Notes: generated by a model from the letters alone, not told the origin. Numbered from the stretch's first letter, positions 9,722 to 20,261 are shown. The stretch: 64,000 nucleotides of DNA from an uncultured Sphingomonas sp. (GCA_913775975.1 CAJYLQ010000010.1:1-64000); one strand, 5' to 3'. Translations and numbers: made by a program.

Positions 9722-11317
9722 ATGGCGACCGTGATGCAGGGTGGCGGCGTACCGCCCCATGCGAAAACGCTGCTGGGCCACCCGCGCGGCCTGTTCATGC
9801 TGTTCTTCGTGGAAATGTGGGAGCGCTTCTCCTTCTACGGGATGCGCGCCATCCTGGTCCTGTACCTGACCAAGCACTTCCTGCTGGGCGACGAGCCCGC
9901 CTATGCGATCTACGGCGCCTATACCTCGCTGGTCTATGTCACCCCGATCGTCGGCGGCTATATCGCCGACAAATTGCTGGGCGCGCGGCGCGCGGTGATG
10001 GCGGGGGGCGTGTTCATCACGCTCGGCCATCTCGTGCTGGCGCTGGTGGAAGGGCCGCGCGGCGTGCAGGGGGCGACGCTCAGCGGCTTCTATATGGGGC
10101 TGGCGCTCATCATCGTCGGCACCGGCTTTCTGAAAGGCAACATCTCCGCGCTGGTCGGCAAGCTGTATGCGCGCGACGACATCCGCCGCGACGGCGCCTT
10201 TTCCATCTTCTACATGGGCATCAACACCGGCGCGTTCGTCGGCCCGATCCTGATCGGCATCCTTGGCGAGACGGTGGGATGGGGCTGGGGCTTCGGCGCG
10301 GCGGGGATCGGCATGGCGCTGGGCCTCGTCACCTATCTGTTCCTCCAGCACGAACTGCACGGCGCCGGGGAATCGCCCGTGCCGCACACGCTGGCCGCGC
10401 GCTCCGCGATCGGCCTGTCCAACGAATGGCTGATCTATCTGGGCGCGTTCGTCGCGGTGTTCGGCGCGTGGCAGCTGGTGGATGCGCAGGGGCTGGTCGC
10501 GATCCTGCTGGTCGTCGCATCCGTCGTCACCGTCGGCTACATCCTCTATACCGCCGTCCTGAAATTGCCGCGCGAGGAGCGGGACCGGGTGTTCGCCGCG
10601 CTCTTCCTGGCGGCGCTGTCGCCGCTGTTCTGGGCCTTGTTCGAACAGACCGGATCGTCGCTGACCATCTATACCGACCAGCAGGTGGAGCGCAGCATTT
10701 TGGGGATCAGCATCCCCGCCTCCGTCTTCCAATCGGTCAATCCGTTCTTCATCATCACGCTGGCCCCCGTATTCGGCTGGCTGTGGGTGACGCTGGCGAA
10801 GAAGGGGCGGGAGCCGAGCGCGGCGGTGAAGTTCGGCATCGGCCTGATCCTGGTGGGCCTGGGCTTCTTCGCGCTGATCCTCGGCGCGCCCGCGGCGGGG
10901 CTGACGCCGGCGATCTTCGTGATCCTGCTCTATATGCTCCATTCTATGGCGGAGCTGTGCTTCTCGCCGATCGGCCTGTCGTCGATGACGCGGCTGTCGG
11001 TGCCTAGCATGACCGGGCTGATGATGGGGACGTGGTTCCTCGCCACCGCCGCCGGCAATTTCCTCGCCGGCATCATCGCGCAGGCGACGGGTGGAGAAGG
11101 CGCGGGGCCGGCGCAGGTGCTGGCGGTCTATGGCCGGATCGGCTGGTTCGCGATGGGCGTCGGCGTCGTCGTGCTGGTGCTCGCCCCCTTCGTCACGAAG
11201 CTGATGCACCTCGACACGCTGGGTCAGCCCGACCACGCGCTCGCCGGGCAGGACGTGCTGGGCGAGCCGGCGGCGGCGGGCACCAATACCCGCGACGAGC
11301 AGAAGCCGGGGCTGTAG
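9722..11317 (+). CDS. Peptide MFS transporter (POT/PTR2 family)
   Basis: FFVEMWERFSFYGMRAILVLYLTKHFLL and long multi-TM ORF. Confidence 0.93.
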   Translation: MATVMQGGGVPPHAKTLLGHPRGLFMLFFVEMWERFSFYGMRAILVLYLTKHFLLGDEPAYAIYGAYTSLVYVTPIVGGYIADKLLGARRAVMAGGVFITLGHLVLALVEGPRGVQGATLSGFYMGLALIIVGTGFLKGNISALVGKLYARDDIRRDGAFSIFYMGINTGAFVGPILIGILGETVGWGWGFGAAGIGMALGLVTYLFLQHELHGAGESPVPHTLAARSAIGLSNEWLIYLGAFVAVFGAWQLVDAQGLVAILLVVASVVTVGYILYTAVLKLPREERDRVFAALFLAALSPLFWALFEQTGSSLTIYTDQQVERSILGISIPASVFQSVNPFFIITLAPVFGWLWVTLAKKGREPSAAVKFGIGLILVGLGFFALILGAPAAGLTPAIFVILLYMLHSMAELCFSPIGLSSMTRLSVPSMTGLMMGTWFLATAAGNFLAGIIAQATGGEGAGPAQVLAVYGRIGWFAMGVGVVVLVLAPFVTKLMHLDTLGQPDHALAGQDVLGEPAAAGTNTRDEQKPGL

Positions 11318-11330
11318 TCCTTACCGGCAC

Positions 11331-11369
11331 GGGAGGGCCGCCCGCCAGCGCGGCGGCCGTGGCCCTCCC
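11331..11369. terminator. Terminator-like hairpin between convergent transporter genes
   Basis: GGGAGGGCC...GGCCCTCCC inverted repeat immediately after the POT stop codon. Confidence 0.5.
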
Positions 11370-11383
11370 CCCGTTCACCGTCG

Positions 11384-12634
11384 CTACGCGATGCTCCCCC
11401 CTTCGGCGGGCGGGGGGGAGCCCCTCCCCAGCCACCGCGTGACCGCCAGGTCCATCGTCACGTTGCCCAGCGTGCGGATGATGTCGGGCAGCGTCTCCAC
11501 CGCCACCAGCAGGCCCAGCGGCACGACCGGCGCACCCAGCACCGCCGCGATCGGCGCGATCGCGCTGACGAAGCTGATCTGGCCGGGCAGGCTGACCGAC
11601 CCGAGCGAGGTCAGCGCCGCCACCAGCACCGCCGCCGCGATCGTGCCGGGCGTCAGCGCCACGCCGAACCAGCGCGCGACATAGATAGCGACCGCCAGGT
11701 TCATCGCCGGCCCCGTCCAGCGGAACATGGCCACCGCCAGCGGCAGGATCAGGCCCGCCACGGGCACCGGCACGCCCAGCCGCTCCGCGCCCTTCAGCAT
11801 TGCGGGCAGGCTGGCGATCGAGGATTGCGTGCTGATCGCGACCGCCTGCGCGGGCAGGCTCGCCGTCACGAAGCGCGCGGCACCGGTTCGCGCCAGCCCC
11901 AGCATCGCCAGCGCGCCGCCCACCGACACGATCACGCCCACCGTGCTCACCACGCCGACATAATGGACCAGCGCGCCCAGCGCCGCCGTCCCCGCCCGCG
12001 CGCCGACCACCAGCGCCAGCGCGAAGACGCCCACGGGCGCCAGCCACAGCACCCAGCCGATCACGACCAGCATCGCCTCGCGCAGTCCCGTGAAGAACTG
12101 GACGAGCGGCCGGCGCAGGTCCGCGTCCAGCCGCGTGACGGCGAAGGCGAAGACCAGCGTGAACAGGATCATCGGCAGGAACGCGTCCGCCGCCGCCGAG
12201 GCGAGGATGTTGGTCGGCACGATCCGCGCCATTAGATCGCCGATCCCGGGCGGCGCGGGCGGCGCCGTCACCCCGGTCAGCGCCGCGCGCAGCCGCGCCC
12301 CCGCGTCCGCCGGCAGCGGCACCAGGTCGAGCAGCCAAGGCGTCAGCAGCGCCGCCGCGACGGCCGACACCAGCAGCAGCGTGACGAACGCCGCGATCGA
12401 CCGGCCCGCGATCCGCCCCGCCTGCGCCGCCTCCGCCGTGGCCGCGACGCCCGTGACGAGCAGCGACACGACGAGCGGCACGACCGTCATCTGCAGCGCG
12501 TTCAGCCACGCGGTGCCGATCGGCTGCGCGATGGGGATCGCCGCCTCCGCCACCGGCGGCGACCAGGCCGCCAGCGCGATTCCGGCGACCAGCCCGACGA
12601 TCAGCGACAGCAGGATGCGGGTGGAGGAGGGCAT
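11384..12634 (-). CDS. Dicarboxylate/amino acid:cation symporter (DAACS family)
   Basis: QPIGTAWLNALQMTVVPLVVSLLVTGV...; DAACS topology and motifs. Confidence 0.9.
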   Translation of the reverse strand: MPSSTRILLSLIVGLVAGIALAAWSPPVAEAAIPIAQPIGTAWLNALQMTVVPLVVSLLVTGVAATAEAAQAGRIAGRSIAAFVTLLLVSAVAAALLTPWLLDLVPLPADAGARLRAALTGVTAPPAPPGIGDLMARIVPTNILASAAADAFLPMILFTLVFAFAVTRLDADLRRPLVQFFTGLREAMLVVIGWVLWLAPVGVFALALVVGARAGTAALGALVHYVGVVSTVGVIVSVGGALAMLGLARTGAARFVTASLPAQAVAISTQSSIASLPAMLKGAERLGVPVPVAGLILPLAVAMFRWTGPAMNLAVAIYVARWFGVALTPGTIAAAVLVAALTSLGSVSLPGQISFVSAIAPIAAVLGAPVVPLGLLVAVETLPDIIRTLGNVTMDLAVTRWLGRGSPPPAEGGSIA

Positions 12635-12804
12635 AAGGCGGGGTCTTTCATGCCCGTCGTCGCGAACGCGGCGATGCGAAGCGGCGACGGACTTTTGCGT
12701 GGATCACGGGCTCGGGCCGCGACCGGGGTCGGGACTGGATGGTCCGTTGCCGAACGGCTAAGGCGCGATTTCGGCTCCGGCATAGCGGATGGAAGGCGCG
12801 GGCG

Positions 12805-14145
12805 ATGGCAAGGAAATATTTCGGCACCGATGGAATTCGCGGTGCCACCAACGCCGGCGCGATGACCGCGGAAATGGCGATGAAGGTCGGCATGGCCGCC
12901 GGCGCCTGGTTCCTGCGCGGCGGACACAAGCACCGCGTCGTCATCGGCAAGGACACGCGCCTGTCGGGCTATATGCTGGAATCCGCGCTGGTCGCGGGCT
13001 TCACCTCGGTCGGCATGGACGTGGTGATGACCGGCCCGCTCCCCACCCCCGCCATCGCGATGCTGACCCAGTCGATGCGCGCGGACATCGGCGTGATGAT
13101 CTCCGCCAGCCACAACCCCTATGCCGATAACGGCATCAAGCTGTTCGGGCCCGACGGCTACAAGCTGTCCGACGAGCAGGAAGAGGGGATCGAGGCGCTG
13201 ATCGACGGCGACGTCCCCCTCGCCCCCTCCGCGCAGATCGGCCGCGCCAAGCGGATCGACGACGCCGCCGGCCGCTACATCCACTTCGCCAAGTCCACCT
13301 TCCCCTCCGACCTGCGGCTCGACGGGCTGCGCGTCGTCGTCGATTGCGCGCACGGCGCCGCCTACAAGGTCGCGCCCGACGCGTTGTGGGAACTGGGTGC
13401 GGACATCATCGCGATCGGCGTGAAGCCGGACGGCACCAACATCAACGACGGCGTCGGTTCGACCGCGCCGGAGGCGCTGGGCGAGACGGTGGTCGCATCG
13501 GGCGCCGATATCGGCATCGCGCTGGATGGCGACGCGGACCGGCTGATCGTCGTCGACGAGCGCGGCCGGGTGGTGGACGGCGACCAGCTGATGGCCACGA
13601 TCGCCGCCGCCTGGGCGCGGCGCGGCAAGCTGGCGGGCGGCGGCCTCGTCGCGACCGTCATGTCGAACCTGGGCCTCGAACGCCATCTGGCGGCGCAGGG
13701 GCTGGGCCTGATCCGCACCAAGGTCGGCGACCGGCACGTGCTGGAGGCGATGCGCGCGCGCGGCTACAATGTCGGCGGCGAGCAGTCGGGGCACATCATC
13801 CTGTCCGACTATGCGACGACCGGCGACGGCCTCGTCGCCGCGCTTCAGATCCTCGCCGAGGTGAAGCGCGCGGGCGCGCCGGCCAGCGAGGTGCTGCACC
13901 GCTTCGATCCCCTGCCCCAGCTGTTGCGGAACGTCCGCTTCGAGGCGGGCAGCAAGCCGCTGGACGCCGGGTCGGTCAAGGACACGATCGCCGCCGCCGA
14001 GGCGCAGCTGGCCGGGCGTGGCCGCGTCCTGATCCGGCCGTCGGGCACCGAGCCGGTCATCCGCGTGATGGCGGAGGGCGAGGACGCGCGCGAGGTGGAG
14101 GACGTCGTCACCCGCATCTGCGACGCGGTAAAGGCCGCCGCCTGA
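12805..14145 (+). CDS. glmM: Phosphoglucosamine mutase
   Basis: [16 protein letters not shown]...[23 protein letters not shown]...DGDADR. Confidence 0.97.
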   Translation: MARKYFGTDGIRGATNAGAMTAEMAMKVGMAAGAWFLRGGHKHRVVIGKDTRLSGYMLESALVAGFTSVGMDVVMTGPLPTPAIAMLTQSMRADIGVMISASHNPYADNGIKLFGPDGYKLSDEQEEGIEALIDGDVPLAPSAQIGRAKRIDDAAGRYIHFAKSTFPSDLRLDGLRVVVDCAHGAAYKVAPDALWELGADIIAIGVKPDGTNINDGVGSTAPEALGETVVASGADIGIALDGDADRLIVVDERGRVVDGDQLMATIAAAWARRGKLAGGGLVATVMSNLGLERHLAAQGLGLIRTKVGDRHVLEAMRARGYNVGGEQSGHIILSDYATTGDGLVAALQILAEVKRAGAPASEVLHRFDPLPQLLRNVRFEAGSKPLDAGSVKDTIAAAEAQLAGRGRVLIRPSGTEPVIRVMAEGEDAREVEDVVTRICDAVKAAA

Positions 14146-14369
14146 TGCTGGAGATGCGCCCCGACTGCGAACGCTGCGGCGTCGACCTGCCGGCGGATGA
14201 GGGCGGCGCCTTCATCTGCTCGTTCGAATGCACCTGGTGCGCTGACTGCGCAGACGCGCTCGACGAACGTTGCCCGAACTGCGGCGGCGAACTGCTCGAT
14301 CGCCCGGCACGGGTCGGCGCCGCGCTGAAGCGTGCGCCCGCCGGCACGGAGCGACGGTTCAAGGGCTGA
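14145..14369 (+). CDS. DUF1272 family small Cys-rich protein, overlaps glmM stop
   Basis: [50 protein letters not shown]: Cys pairs typical of DUF1272; TGATG overlap. Confidence 0.88.
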   Translation: MLEMRPDCERCGVDLPADEGGAFICSFECTWCADCADALDERCPNCGGELLDRPARVGAALKRAPAGTERRFKG

Positions 14370-14389
14370 CGGCGCATCCATCCCTCTCT

Positions 14390-14418
14390 CGTCATCCCGG
14401 CGCAGGCCGGGACCCAGG
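14390..14418. repeat. Single REP-like palindrome
   Basis: gtcaTCCCGGCGCAGGCCGGGAcccaggg, same architecture as the elements at 188-256 and 56007-56096. Confidence 0.55.
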
Positions 14419-14457
14419 GACACGGCTGACGCCGTGAAGGAAACCATCCGTTTGACT

Positions 14458-14483
14458 CTTAACTCTACCATGGTAGAGTTAAG
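14458..14483. promoter_or_regulatory. 26-bp perfect palindrome, predicted PadR operator overlapping the core promoter
   Basis: CTTAACTCTACCATGGTAGAGTTAAG is exactly its own reverse complement, 3 nt upstream of the padR ATG. Confidence 0.85.
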
Positions 14484-14486
14484 CCC

Positions 14487-14786
14487 ATGCAGCGCAATCG
14501 CCCGCCTTCCCGCCAGACGCTCGCCGTGCTCGCCGCGTTGGCGGCGCGGCCGTCAGACTGGCTCTACGGGCTGGAGATCGCGCGCCTGACGGGGCTGAAA
14601 TCCGGCTCGCTCTACCCCATCCTGATCCGCTGTGCGGAGCGCGGGATGGTCGAGGCGGAGTGGCTCGCCGCGGCGGAGCCGGGCAGGCCGCCACGCCACG
14701 CCTATCGCATCCTCGCCCCCGGCCTCGCCGCCCTCGATGCGGCGTGCACGGCCCCCTCCCCTTCTTTCAAGGAGCAACCGGCATGA
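14487..14786 (+). CDS. PadR-family transcriptional regulator
   Basis: TLAVLAALAARPSDWLYGLEIARLTGLKSGSLYPILIRCAERGMVEAEW: PadR wHTH. Confidence 0.92.
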   Translation: MQRNRPPSRQTLAVLAALAARPSDWLYGLEIARLTGLKSGSLYPILIRCAERGMVEAEWLAAAEPGRPPRHAYRILAPGLAALDAACTAPSPSFKEQPA

Positions 14787-15349
14787 GCGGTCTTTCCCTG
14801 TTCGCGCGCCTCCTCCTGCGCCTCGCCAACTGGATCGCCGGGCCGGAGCGGCAGGAATGGGTGCTCGCCATGGCGAGCGAAACGGATGCGGCTGGCCGGC
14901 ACGGTACGCGCTGGGCGTTCGGCTGCCTTCGCGCGGCCCTGCGCGACCGGCTGACGCGCGACGGCCGCTTCTACGCCGCGCTGGCGCTGATGCCCGCCGC
15001 CGCGTTCGTCAGCCTGTTCCTCTCGATGGGCATCATCATGCTGCTGGACCGGATCGGAGGCGTGTCCACCGCGATCGCGCTTCCGGTCATGATCCTGACA
15101 CCGCTGCCGTTCGCGGCGCTGCTCGGCCGGATGCGGCCGCATTACGCGCCGCTCGTCGTCGGATCGCTGTCGTTCCTGGCGTTCGAGGCCGGACCGATGA
15201 CGGTGATGGCGGTTATGTCCGGCCGGATGCCGACGCCGTGGTCGCCGAACCTCACCGTCTACAACCTCCCCGCCTGGGCCGGCCTGACGCTCGCCTACGC
15301 CGTCTGGATCGTCGCGACCGCGCTCGGCGGGCGGACACGGCGCGCCTGA
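14783..15349 (+). CDS. Membrane protein of unknown function, translationally coupled to padR
   Basis: ATGA overlap with padR; multiple hydrophobic segments. Confidence 0.8.
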   Translation: MSGLSLFARLLLRLANWIAGPERQEWVLAMASETDAAGRHGTRWAFGCLRAALRDRLTRDGRFYAALALMPAAAFVSLFLSMGIIMLLDRIGGVSTAIALPVMILTPLPFAALLGRMRPHYAPLVVGSLSFLAFEAGPMTVMAVMSGRMPTPWSPNLTVYNLPAWAGLTLAYAVWIVATALGGRTRRA

Positions 15350-15467
15350 GCGGCGGCGCCGCGGCGCCCGCCGATATCCTCCACGGCGGACACTGCCGTA
15401 TTATTCTCATCATACACTTGAACCCCGGGGCCACACCCGGCACATTGCGCGCATCTGTTGGAGGACG

Positions 15468-16682
15468 ATGATGGCGACCACTGCCGAGACGCTGACCCAG
15501 GAAAAGGAGCTGGTCCTCACGCCGCCTGATCCCGTGCCGACCGTGGTGGCCGAAAAGGCGGCCGGCCTCGTGCCCGTAGAGGACGCCAAGAAGACCGAGC
15601 TGGAGAACCGCGTCGACCAGTTCGTCGCCGATCTGGTCGCGCAGGATCCGAACAGCCCCGAATTCGGCCGCCGCGTCGATGCGATCACCGCGATGGGCGC
15701 CAAGGAGATCCGCGACGCCGCCGGGCAGTCGAACCGCTTCCTCGACCGCCCGGTCAAGGCGATGGATCAGGACAGCGGCGTCGGCAAGGACCTGGCGGAA
15801 CTGCGCCGCGTCGTCGAGGATCTCGATCCCGGCCGGAAGGGCAATCTGACCGCGCCGCAGAAGCTGTTCGGAATCATCCCGTTCGGCAACAAGATGCGCA
15901 ACTATTTCGACAGCTACAAATCGTCGCAGACGCACATCAGCTCGATCCTGAAGAGCCTGGCGTCGGGCAAGGACGAGCTGTTGATGGACAATGCCGCGAT
16001 CGATACCGAGCGCGCGAACCTGTGGACCGCGATGGGTCGGCTGGAGCAGATGATCCATCTGTCCAAGGCGATGGACCAGAAGCTGGAGGACAAGGCCAAC
16101 GACCTCGACCACAGCGACCCCGCCAAGGCGAAGGCGATCCGCGAGACCGCGCTGTTCTACACCCGCCAGCGCACGCAGGACCTGCTGACGCAGATGGCGG
16201 TGACGGTGCAGGGCTATCTTGCGCTCGATCTGGTCAAGAAGAACAATGTCGAACTGGTGAAGGGCGTCGACCGCGCGTCGACCACCACCGTCTCCGCGCT
16301 GCGCACGGCGGTGACGGTGGCGCAGGCGCTGACCAACCAGAAGCTGGTGCTGGAACAGATCACGCAGTTGAACACGACGACCGCGAACATCATCGATTCG
16401 ACCGGCAAGCTGCTGAAGGAGAACACCGCCCGCATCCACGAACAGGCCGCCTCGTCCACCATCCCGCTCGAAACGCTGCAGCGCGCCTTCCAGAACATCT
16501 ACGACACGATGGACGCGATCGACACCTTCAAGCTGAAGGCGCTCGATTCGATGAAGACGACGGTCAACACGCTGGGCAATGAGGTGGAGAAATCGCGCGG
16601 CTATATCGCCCGTGCGGAGGGCGCCGCGCAGGCGCAGCTGAAGGGCCCGGCCAGCGACCAGTTCCGGCTGGAGGCGCTGTAA
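15468..16682 (+). CDS. Toxic anion resistance protein (TelA family)
   Basis: NRFLDRPVKAMDQ...LTAPQKLFGIIPFGNKMRNYFDSYKSSQTHISSILKSLASGKDELLMDNAAIDTERANLW: TelA family. Confidence 0.92.
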   Translation: MMATTAETLTQEKELVLTPPDPVPTVVAEKAAGLVPVEDAKKTELENRVDQFVADLVAQDPNSPEFGRRVDAITAMGAKEIRDAAGQSNRFLDRPVKAMDQDSGVGKDLAELRRVVEDLDPGRKGNLTAPQKLFGIIPFGNKMRNYFDSYKSSQTHISSILKSLASGKDELLMDNAAIDTERANLWTAMGRLEQMIHLSKAMDQKLEDKANDLDHSDPAKAKAIRETALFYTRQRTQDLLTQMAVTVQGYLALDLVKKNNVELVKGVDRASTTTVSALRTAVTVAQALTNQKLVLEQITQLNTTTANIIDSTGKLLKENTARIHEQAASSTIPLETLQRAFQNIYDTMDAIDTFKLKALDSMKTTVNTLGNEVEKSRGYIARAEGAAQAQLKGPASDQFRLEAL

Positions 16683-16687
16683 GCGGC

Positions 16688-17413
16688 ATGAGCGAGGTCG
16701 ACGACGCCATCGCCGCCGCGCGCGCCAGCTGGGCGCGGATCAGCGATCCCGGCGCGGGTGCGGGGTCGGGCGCCGCCCCGGCCCGCGCGCGGCGACGTCG
16801 CGGGTCGGCCGCGCGCCGGGCGAAGGCGATGATGATCGCCATCGCCGCGATCCTGGCGGTCGCCTTCGTCGCGGGCATCGTCTCCCCCATCGGGATCATG
16901 GGCGCCTTCCTGACGCTGGTCGCGATCCTGGTCGTCGCCGGCGCCATCGCCGTCTGGCCCGCCGCCGCCGACCGGCCGCCGCCGCCGCCCGACACGCTCC
17001 GCAAGATCGACCTGAAGGCGCTGCCCGCGCAGACCGAACGCTGGCTGGCGGCGCAGCGCCCCGCCCTGCCCGCCCCCGCCCAGCATCTGGTCGACCGGAT
17101 CGGCGACCGGCTCGACATCCTGTCGCCGCAGCTCGCTCGCGTCGCGCCGGGGGACGAAGCGGCGGAGGATATCCGCCGGCTGGTGGGCGAGCAGCTGCCC
17201 GCCTTCGTCGGCGACTATGCCCGCGTGCCAGAGCCGCTGCGCCGGGCCGAGCGCAACGGCCGCACGCCCGACGCCGCGCTGATCGACGGCCTCGCGCTGA
17301 TCGAGCGGGAGATCGGCGCGATGACCGAGCGGCTGGCGCAGGGCGACCTCGACAGCCTGCAGACGCGCGGGCGCTTCCTGGTGATGAAGTACAGCGACCG
17401 CGATCAGGCGTGA
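16688..17413 (+). CDS. Membrane-anchored protein, probable XpaC-like partner of TelA
   Basis: 5 nt downstream of telA; two hydrophobic segments then a helical domain; family assignment by context. Confidence 0.65.
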   Translation: MSEVDDAIAAARASWARISDPGAGAGSGAAPARARRRRGSAARRAKAMMIAIAAILAVAFVAGIVSPIGIMGAFLTLVAILVVAGAIAVWPAAADRPPPPPDTLRKIDLKALPAQTERWLAAQRPALPAPAQHLVDRIGDRLDILSPQLARVAPGDEAAEDIRRLVGEQLPAFVGDYARVPEPLRRAERNGRTPDAALIDGLALIEREIGAMTERLAQGDLDSLQTRGRFLVMKYSDRDQA

Positions 17414-18255
17414 GGGAGTAGCCGCCCCGCGACCATCGTCGTGCACCGGCCGCCGATCCACGCCTGCCCGTCCGCATCGTAATCGACGAAGATGCGGCCC
17501 TGCCGCCCCAGCTTCGTCCCCTGCGCCGCGACATAGCCGCCCTCGACCCGGCCCGTCGCGCGCAGCCATTGCGCGGCGGAGGCATTGAAGCTGCCGGTGA
17601 CGGGATCCTCGATCACCGAATGCTGCGCGTCGGAGAAGAAGGTGCGGATTTCCCACGCCGTATCCCGCCCCGCCGGCTGCGGCGCGATCAGGCCGATCTC
17701 CACCCGGCCGGGGTGATGACGCATCGGCACGACGCGCAGCACCGCGTCCGCCGTGTCGAGCAGCACGCCGATCCAGCCGGGGCCGTTGTCCATATATTCC
17801 ATCGCCCGGATCGCGCCGGCATCGAGATGCAGCACGCGCGCGATCGCGGCCGCGTGCGCGGGATCGACCGGGCCGGACCGGATCATCGGCGGCGCGGCGA
17901 AGGCCAGCCGATCGCCGTCGCGGCGGATCGGGATCAGCCCGGCATCGCATTGCTGCACGATGCAGCCCGGATCGCGCGGCGTGCCCCCGGCGGCCAGCCA
18001 GGCGTGGCATGCGCCCAGCGTCGGATGGCCGGCGAACGGCAGCTCCCGCTCCAGCGTGAAGATGCGCACGCGATAGTCGGCGCCCGGATCGGTCGGCGGC
18101 AGCAGGAAGGCGGTTTCGGACAGGTTGAACCAGCGCGTCATGCGCTGCATCGTCGCCGTATCGAGTCCCTCGTCCGCCACCACCACCGCCAGCGGATTGC
18201 CGCTGAAGGGGCCGTCGTGGAAGACATCGACAAACCAGCTGTCCCGTGCCGCCAT
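17404..18255 (-). CDS. PhzF family isomerase/phenazine biosynthesis-like protein
   Basis: WFVDVFHDGPFSGNPLAVVV...ETAFLLPP...RIFTLERELPFAGHPTLGA. Confidence 0.95.
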   Translation of the reverse strand: MAARDSWFVDVFHDGPFSGNPLAVVVADEGLDTATMQRMTRWFNLSETAFLLPPTDPGADYRVRIFTLERELPFAGHPTLGACHAWLAAGGTPRDPGCIVQQCDAGLIPIRRDGDRLAFAAPPMIRSGPVDPAHAAAIARVLHLDAGAIRAMEYMDNGPGWIGVLLDTADAVLRVVPMRHHPGRVEIGLIAPQPAGRDTAWEIRTFFSDAQHSVIEDPVTGSFNASAAQWLRATGRVEGGYVAAQGTKLGRQGRIFVDYDADGQAWIGGRCTTMVAGRLLPHA

Positions 18256-18304
18256 CGCCCGATCCTCTCCTATGTCCGGGGTGGAGGGTGACGCACCGGC
18301 GCGC

Positions 18305-19123
18305 TCATCGCAAGGCCCAGCGCAGCACCTGCCCCACGCCATGCGCGCCCAGCCGCACCGCCGGCCGCCGTGCAAGCGGCAGGTCGAAACCGTGGAGGCG
18401 CGCGGCCCAGCGCGGCACCAGATCTATCCCCGCCTGCATCATCACCGCATTGACCGGCGCGTTGAGCAGGCTGGGCGAGGGCTGACGGATCAGGCGGCGC
18501 GCGACGTCGCGCGTCCGCGCATCGACGCGCAGCGCCGGCCGCATCGCCGACAGATAGGCGGTCAGCGCGGCGCGGCTGACCGGCACGTCCGGCGCGCCCA
18601 GTCGCGCGGCGATCGTCGCCATTTCCGCGACATAGGCGTCCTGCCGCGCGACCGGCATGGCGGGATCGCGATAGCGCAGGTGCGCGCGCAGGAAGCTGTC
18701 GACCTCCGCCGCATGGACCCAGGTCAGCAGCGCGGGATCGTCCGCGCGATAGGGCGTGCCGTCGGGCAGCGTGCCGACGACGCGGGTATGGACGGCGCGA
18801 ACCCGCGCGATCATCCGCTCCGCCGCCTCGGTCGAGCCATAGGTGGTGACGGTGATGAACTGCGCGGTGCGACGCAGCCGGCCGGTCATGTCGCGGCGAA
18901 AGTCCGAATGGTCCCACACTCCCGCCAGCGCGGCCGGATGGAGCATCTGCACCAGCAAAGAGGCGACGCCGCCGATCATCATGCTGGTGAAGTCGCCATG
19001 CAACGCCCAGGTCGCGGAGCCCGGCCCGAACAGCCCCGGATCGCCGGGCGGCCGGGTCAGGTCCAGCCGGTCCGATCCCACCAGACCGCGCACCCGGTCG
19101 CCGATCGCCTTTCTGACATCCAT
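18305..19123 (-). CDS. Oxygenase MpaB family protein (DUF2236)
   Basis: GPGSATWALHGDFTSMMIGGVASLLVQMLHPAALAGVWDHSDFRRDMTGRLRRTAQFITVTTYGS. Confidence 0.9.
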   Translation of the reverse strand: MDVRKAIGDRVRGLVGSDRLDLTRPPGDPGLFGPGSATWALHGDFTSMMIGGVASLLVQMLHPAALAGVWDHSDFRRDMTGRLRRTAQFITVTTYGSTEAAERMIARVRAVHTRVVGTLPDGTPYRADDPALLTWVHAAEVDSFLRAHLRYRDPAMPVARQDAYVAEMATIAARLGAPDVPVSRAALTAYLSAMRPALRVDARTRDVARRLIRQPSPSLLNAPVNAVMMQAGIDLVPRWAARLHGFDLPLARRPAVRLGAHGVGQVLRWALR

Positions 19124-19195
19124 ATCAGCGATATGGGGCGCCCCTTGGCGAGCGGAAGGGCGCCGAACGTTGAGACTGTTGAGGCTTGCGGCGTA

Positions 19196-20134
19196 TCAAC
19201 GCCGGGACTGCTTCAAACCCTCCCAAGCGGCTACCTCGTCGGGATAGCGCTGCGTGACGATCAGGTCGCGCGCGCGCGAGGCGGCGGGATCGACCGTTAC
19301 CTCGCCCGCCCATTCATAGGTGGCGTTGCCCTCGATCGTCACCATCGCGTCCTCCCCCGCCGTCGCGCGGACGAGGCCGCCGCGATTGCGCACCGTCACC
19401 GACTCGCCGAAGCGCCAGCGGCCGGTCAGGCAGGCGGCATAGGTGGCGGACGCCATCGCGCTGCCGCAGCTGTCGGTCAGCCCCACGCCGCGCTCGAAGG
19501 TGCGAACGAACAGGCCGTGCGCCTCCGCGATAGCGAAGCTGACATTGGCGCGGCGCGGCAGCCAGTCGGGCGCGGCCTCGCACAGCGTGCCGATGCGGAC
19601 CAGCTCCGCCTCGTCGATCGCCTCGACGAAGGCGATGAGGTGCGGGTTCGGGATCGCGACCGCCGTGAAGCGCGCAGCCCCGAGCGGCGGCACCGGCGCC
19701 TCGACCAGCCGGTCCACCCCGATCCGCATCGGCCATGCCGCGATATCGAGCGTCGCCGGCCCCGCGACCTCGCGCACCGTAACGACGCCGGGGGCCAGTT
19801 CGGCCGCCTGCGCCACCGTGGCGCGCGACGAGATCAGCCGCACCCCCGCCGCCGCCCGCCCCAACGCCGCCAGCCCCGCGCGGCCGACGCAGCGCAGGCC
19901 GTTCAGGCACGTCTCCGCCTCCGACCCGTCGGGGTTGAACATGCGATAGCCGATCGCGTCCTCGCCCGTGCCGGGCAGCAGCAGCAACAAGCCATCGCCC
20001 CCCACCGGCCCCGTCCGGTCCGCCAGCGCCCGCGCCACGCCCGCCCATTCCGCGTCGGAGAGCGACAGGTCGCGCGCGTCGATCATCGGGAAGTCGTTGC
20101 CCGAACCATGGCATTTGATGAACGACAGACGCAT
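19196..20134 (-). CDS. dapF: Diaminopimelate epimerase
   Basis: MRLSFIKCHGSGNDFPMIDAR...MFNPDGSEAETCLNGLRCVGR...RGVGLTDSCGSAMAS. Confidence 0.95.
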   Translation of the reverse strand: MRLSFIKCHGSGNDFPMIDARDLSLSDAEWAGVARALADRTGPVGGDGLLLLLPGTGEDAIGYRMFNPDGSEAETCLNGLRCVGRAGLAALGRAAAGVRLISSRATVAQAAELAPGVVTVREVAGPATLDIAAWPMRIGVDRLVEAPVPPLGAARFTAVAIPNPHLIAFVEAIDEAELVRIGTLCEAAPDWLPRRANVSFAIAEAHGLFVRTFERGVGLTDSCGSAMASATYAACLTGRWRFGESVTVRNRGGLVRATAGEDAMVTIEGNATYEWAGEVTVDPAASRARDLIVTQRYPDEVAAWEGLKQSRR

Positions 20135-20261
20135 GGCGCGATGAATCCTCTGGCGGGGGCCGTCCGCGATGTAGGCGCGCGGAGGCGGAATGTCTTGGGG
20201 GCCGTGGCGGATCGGCCGGTTCCAGAGGCAGCGCTCGCCCGTTCCGGAACGAACCGCCCCC

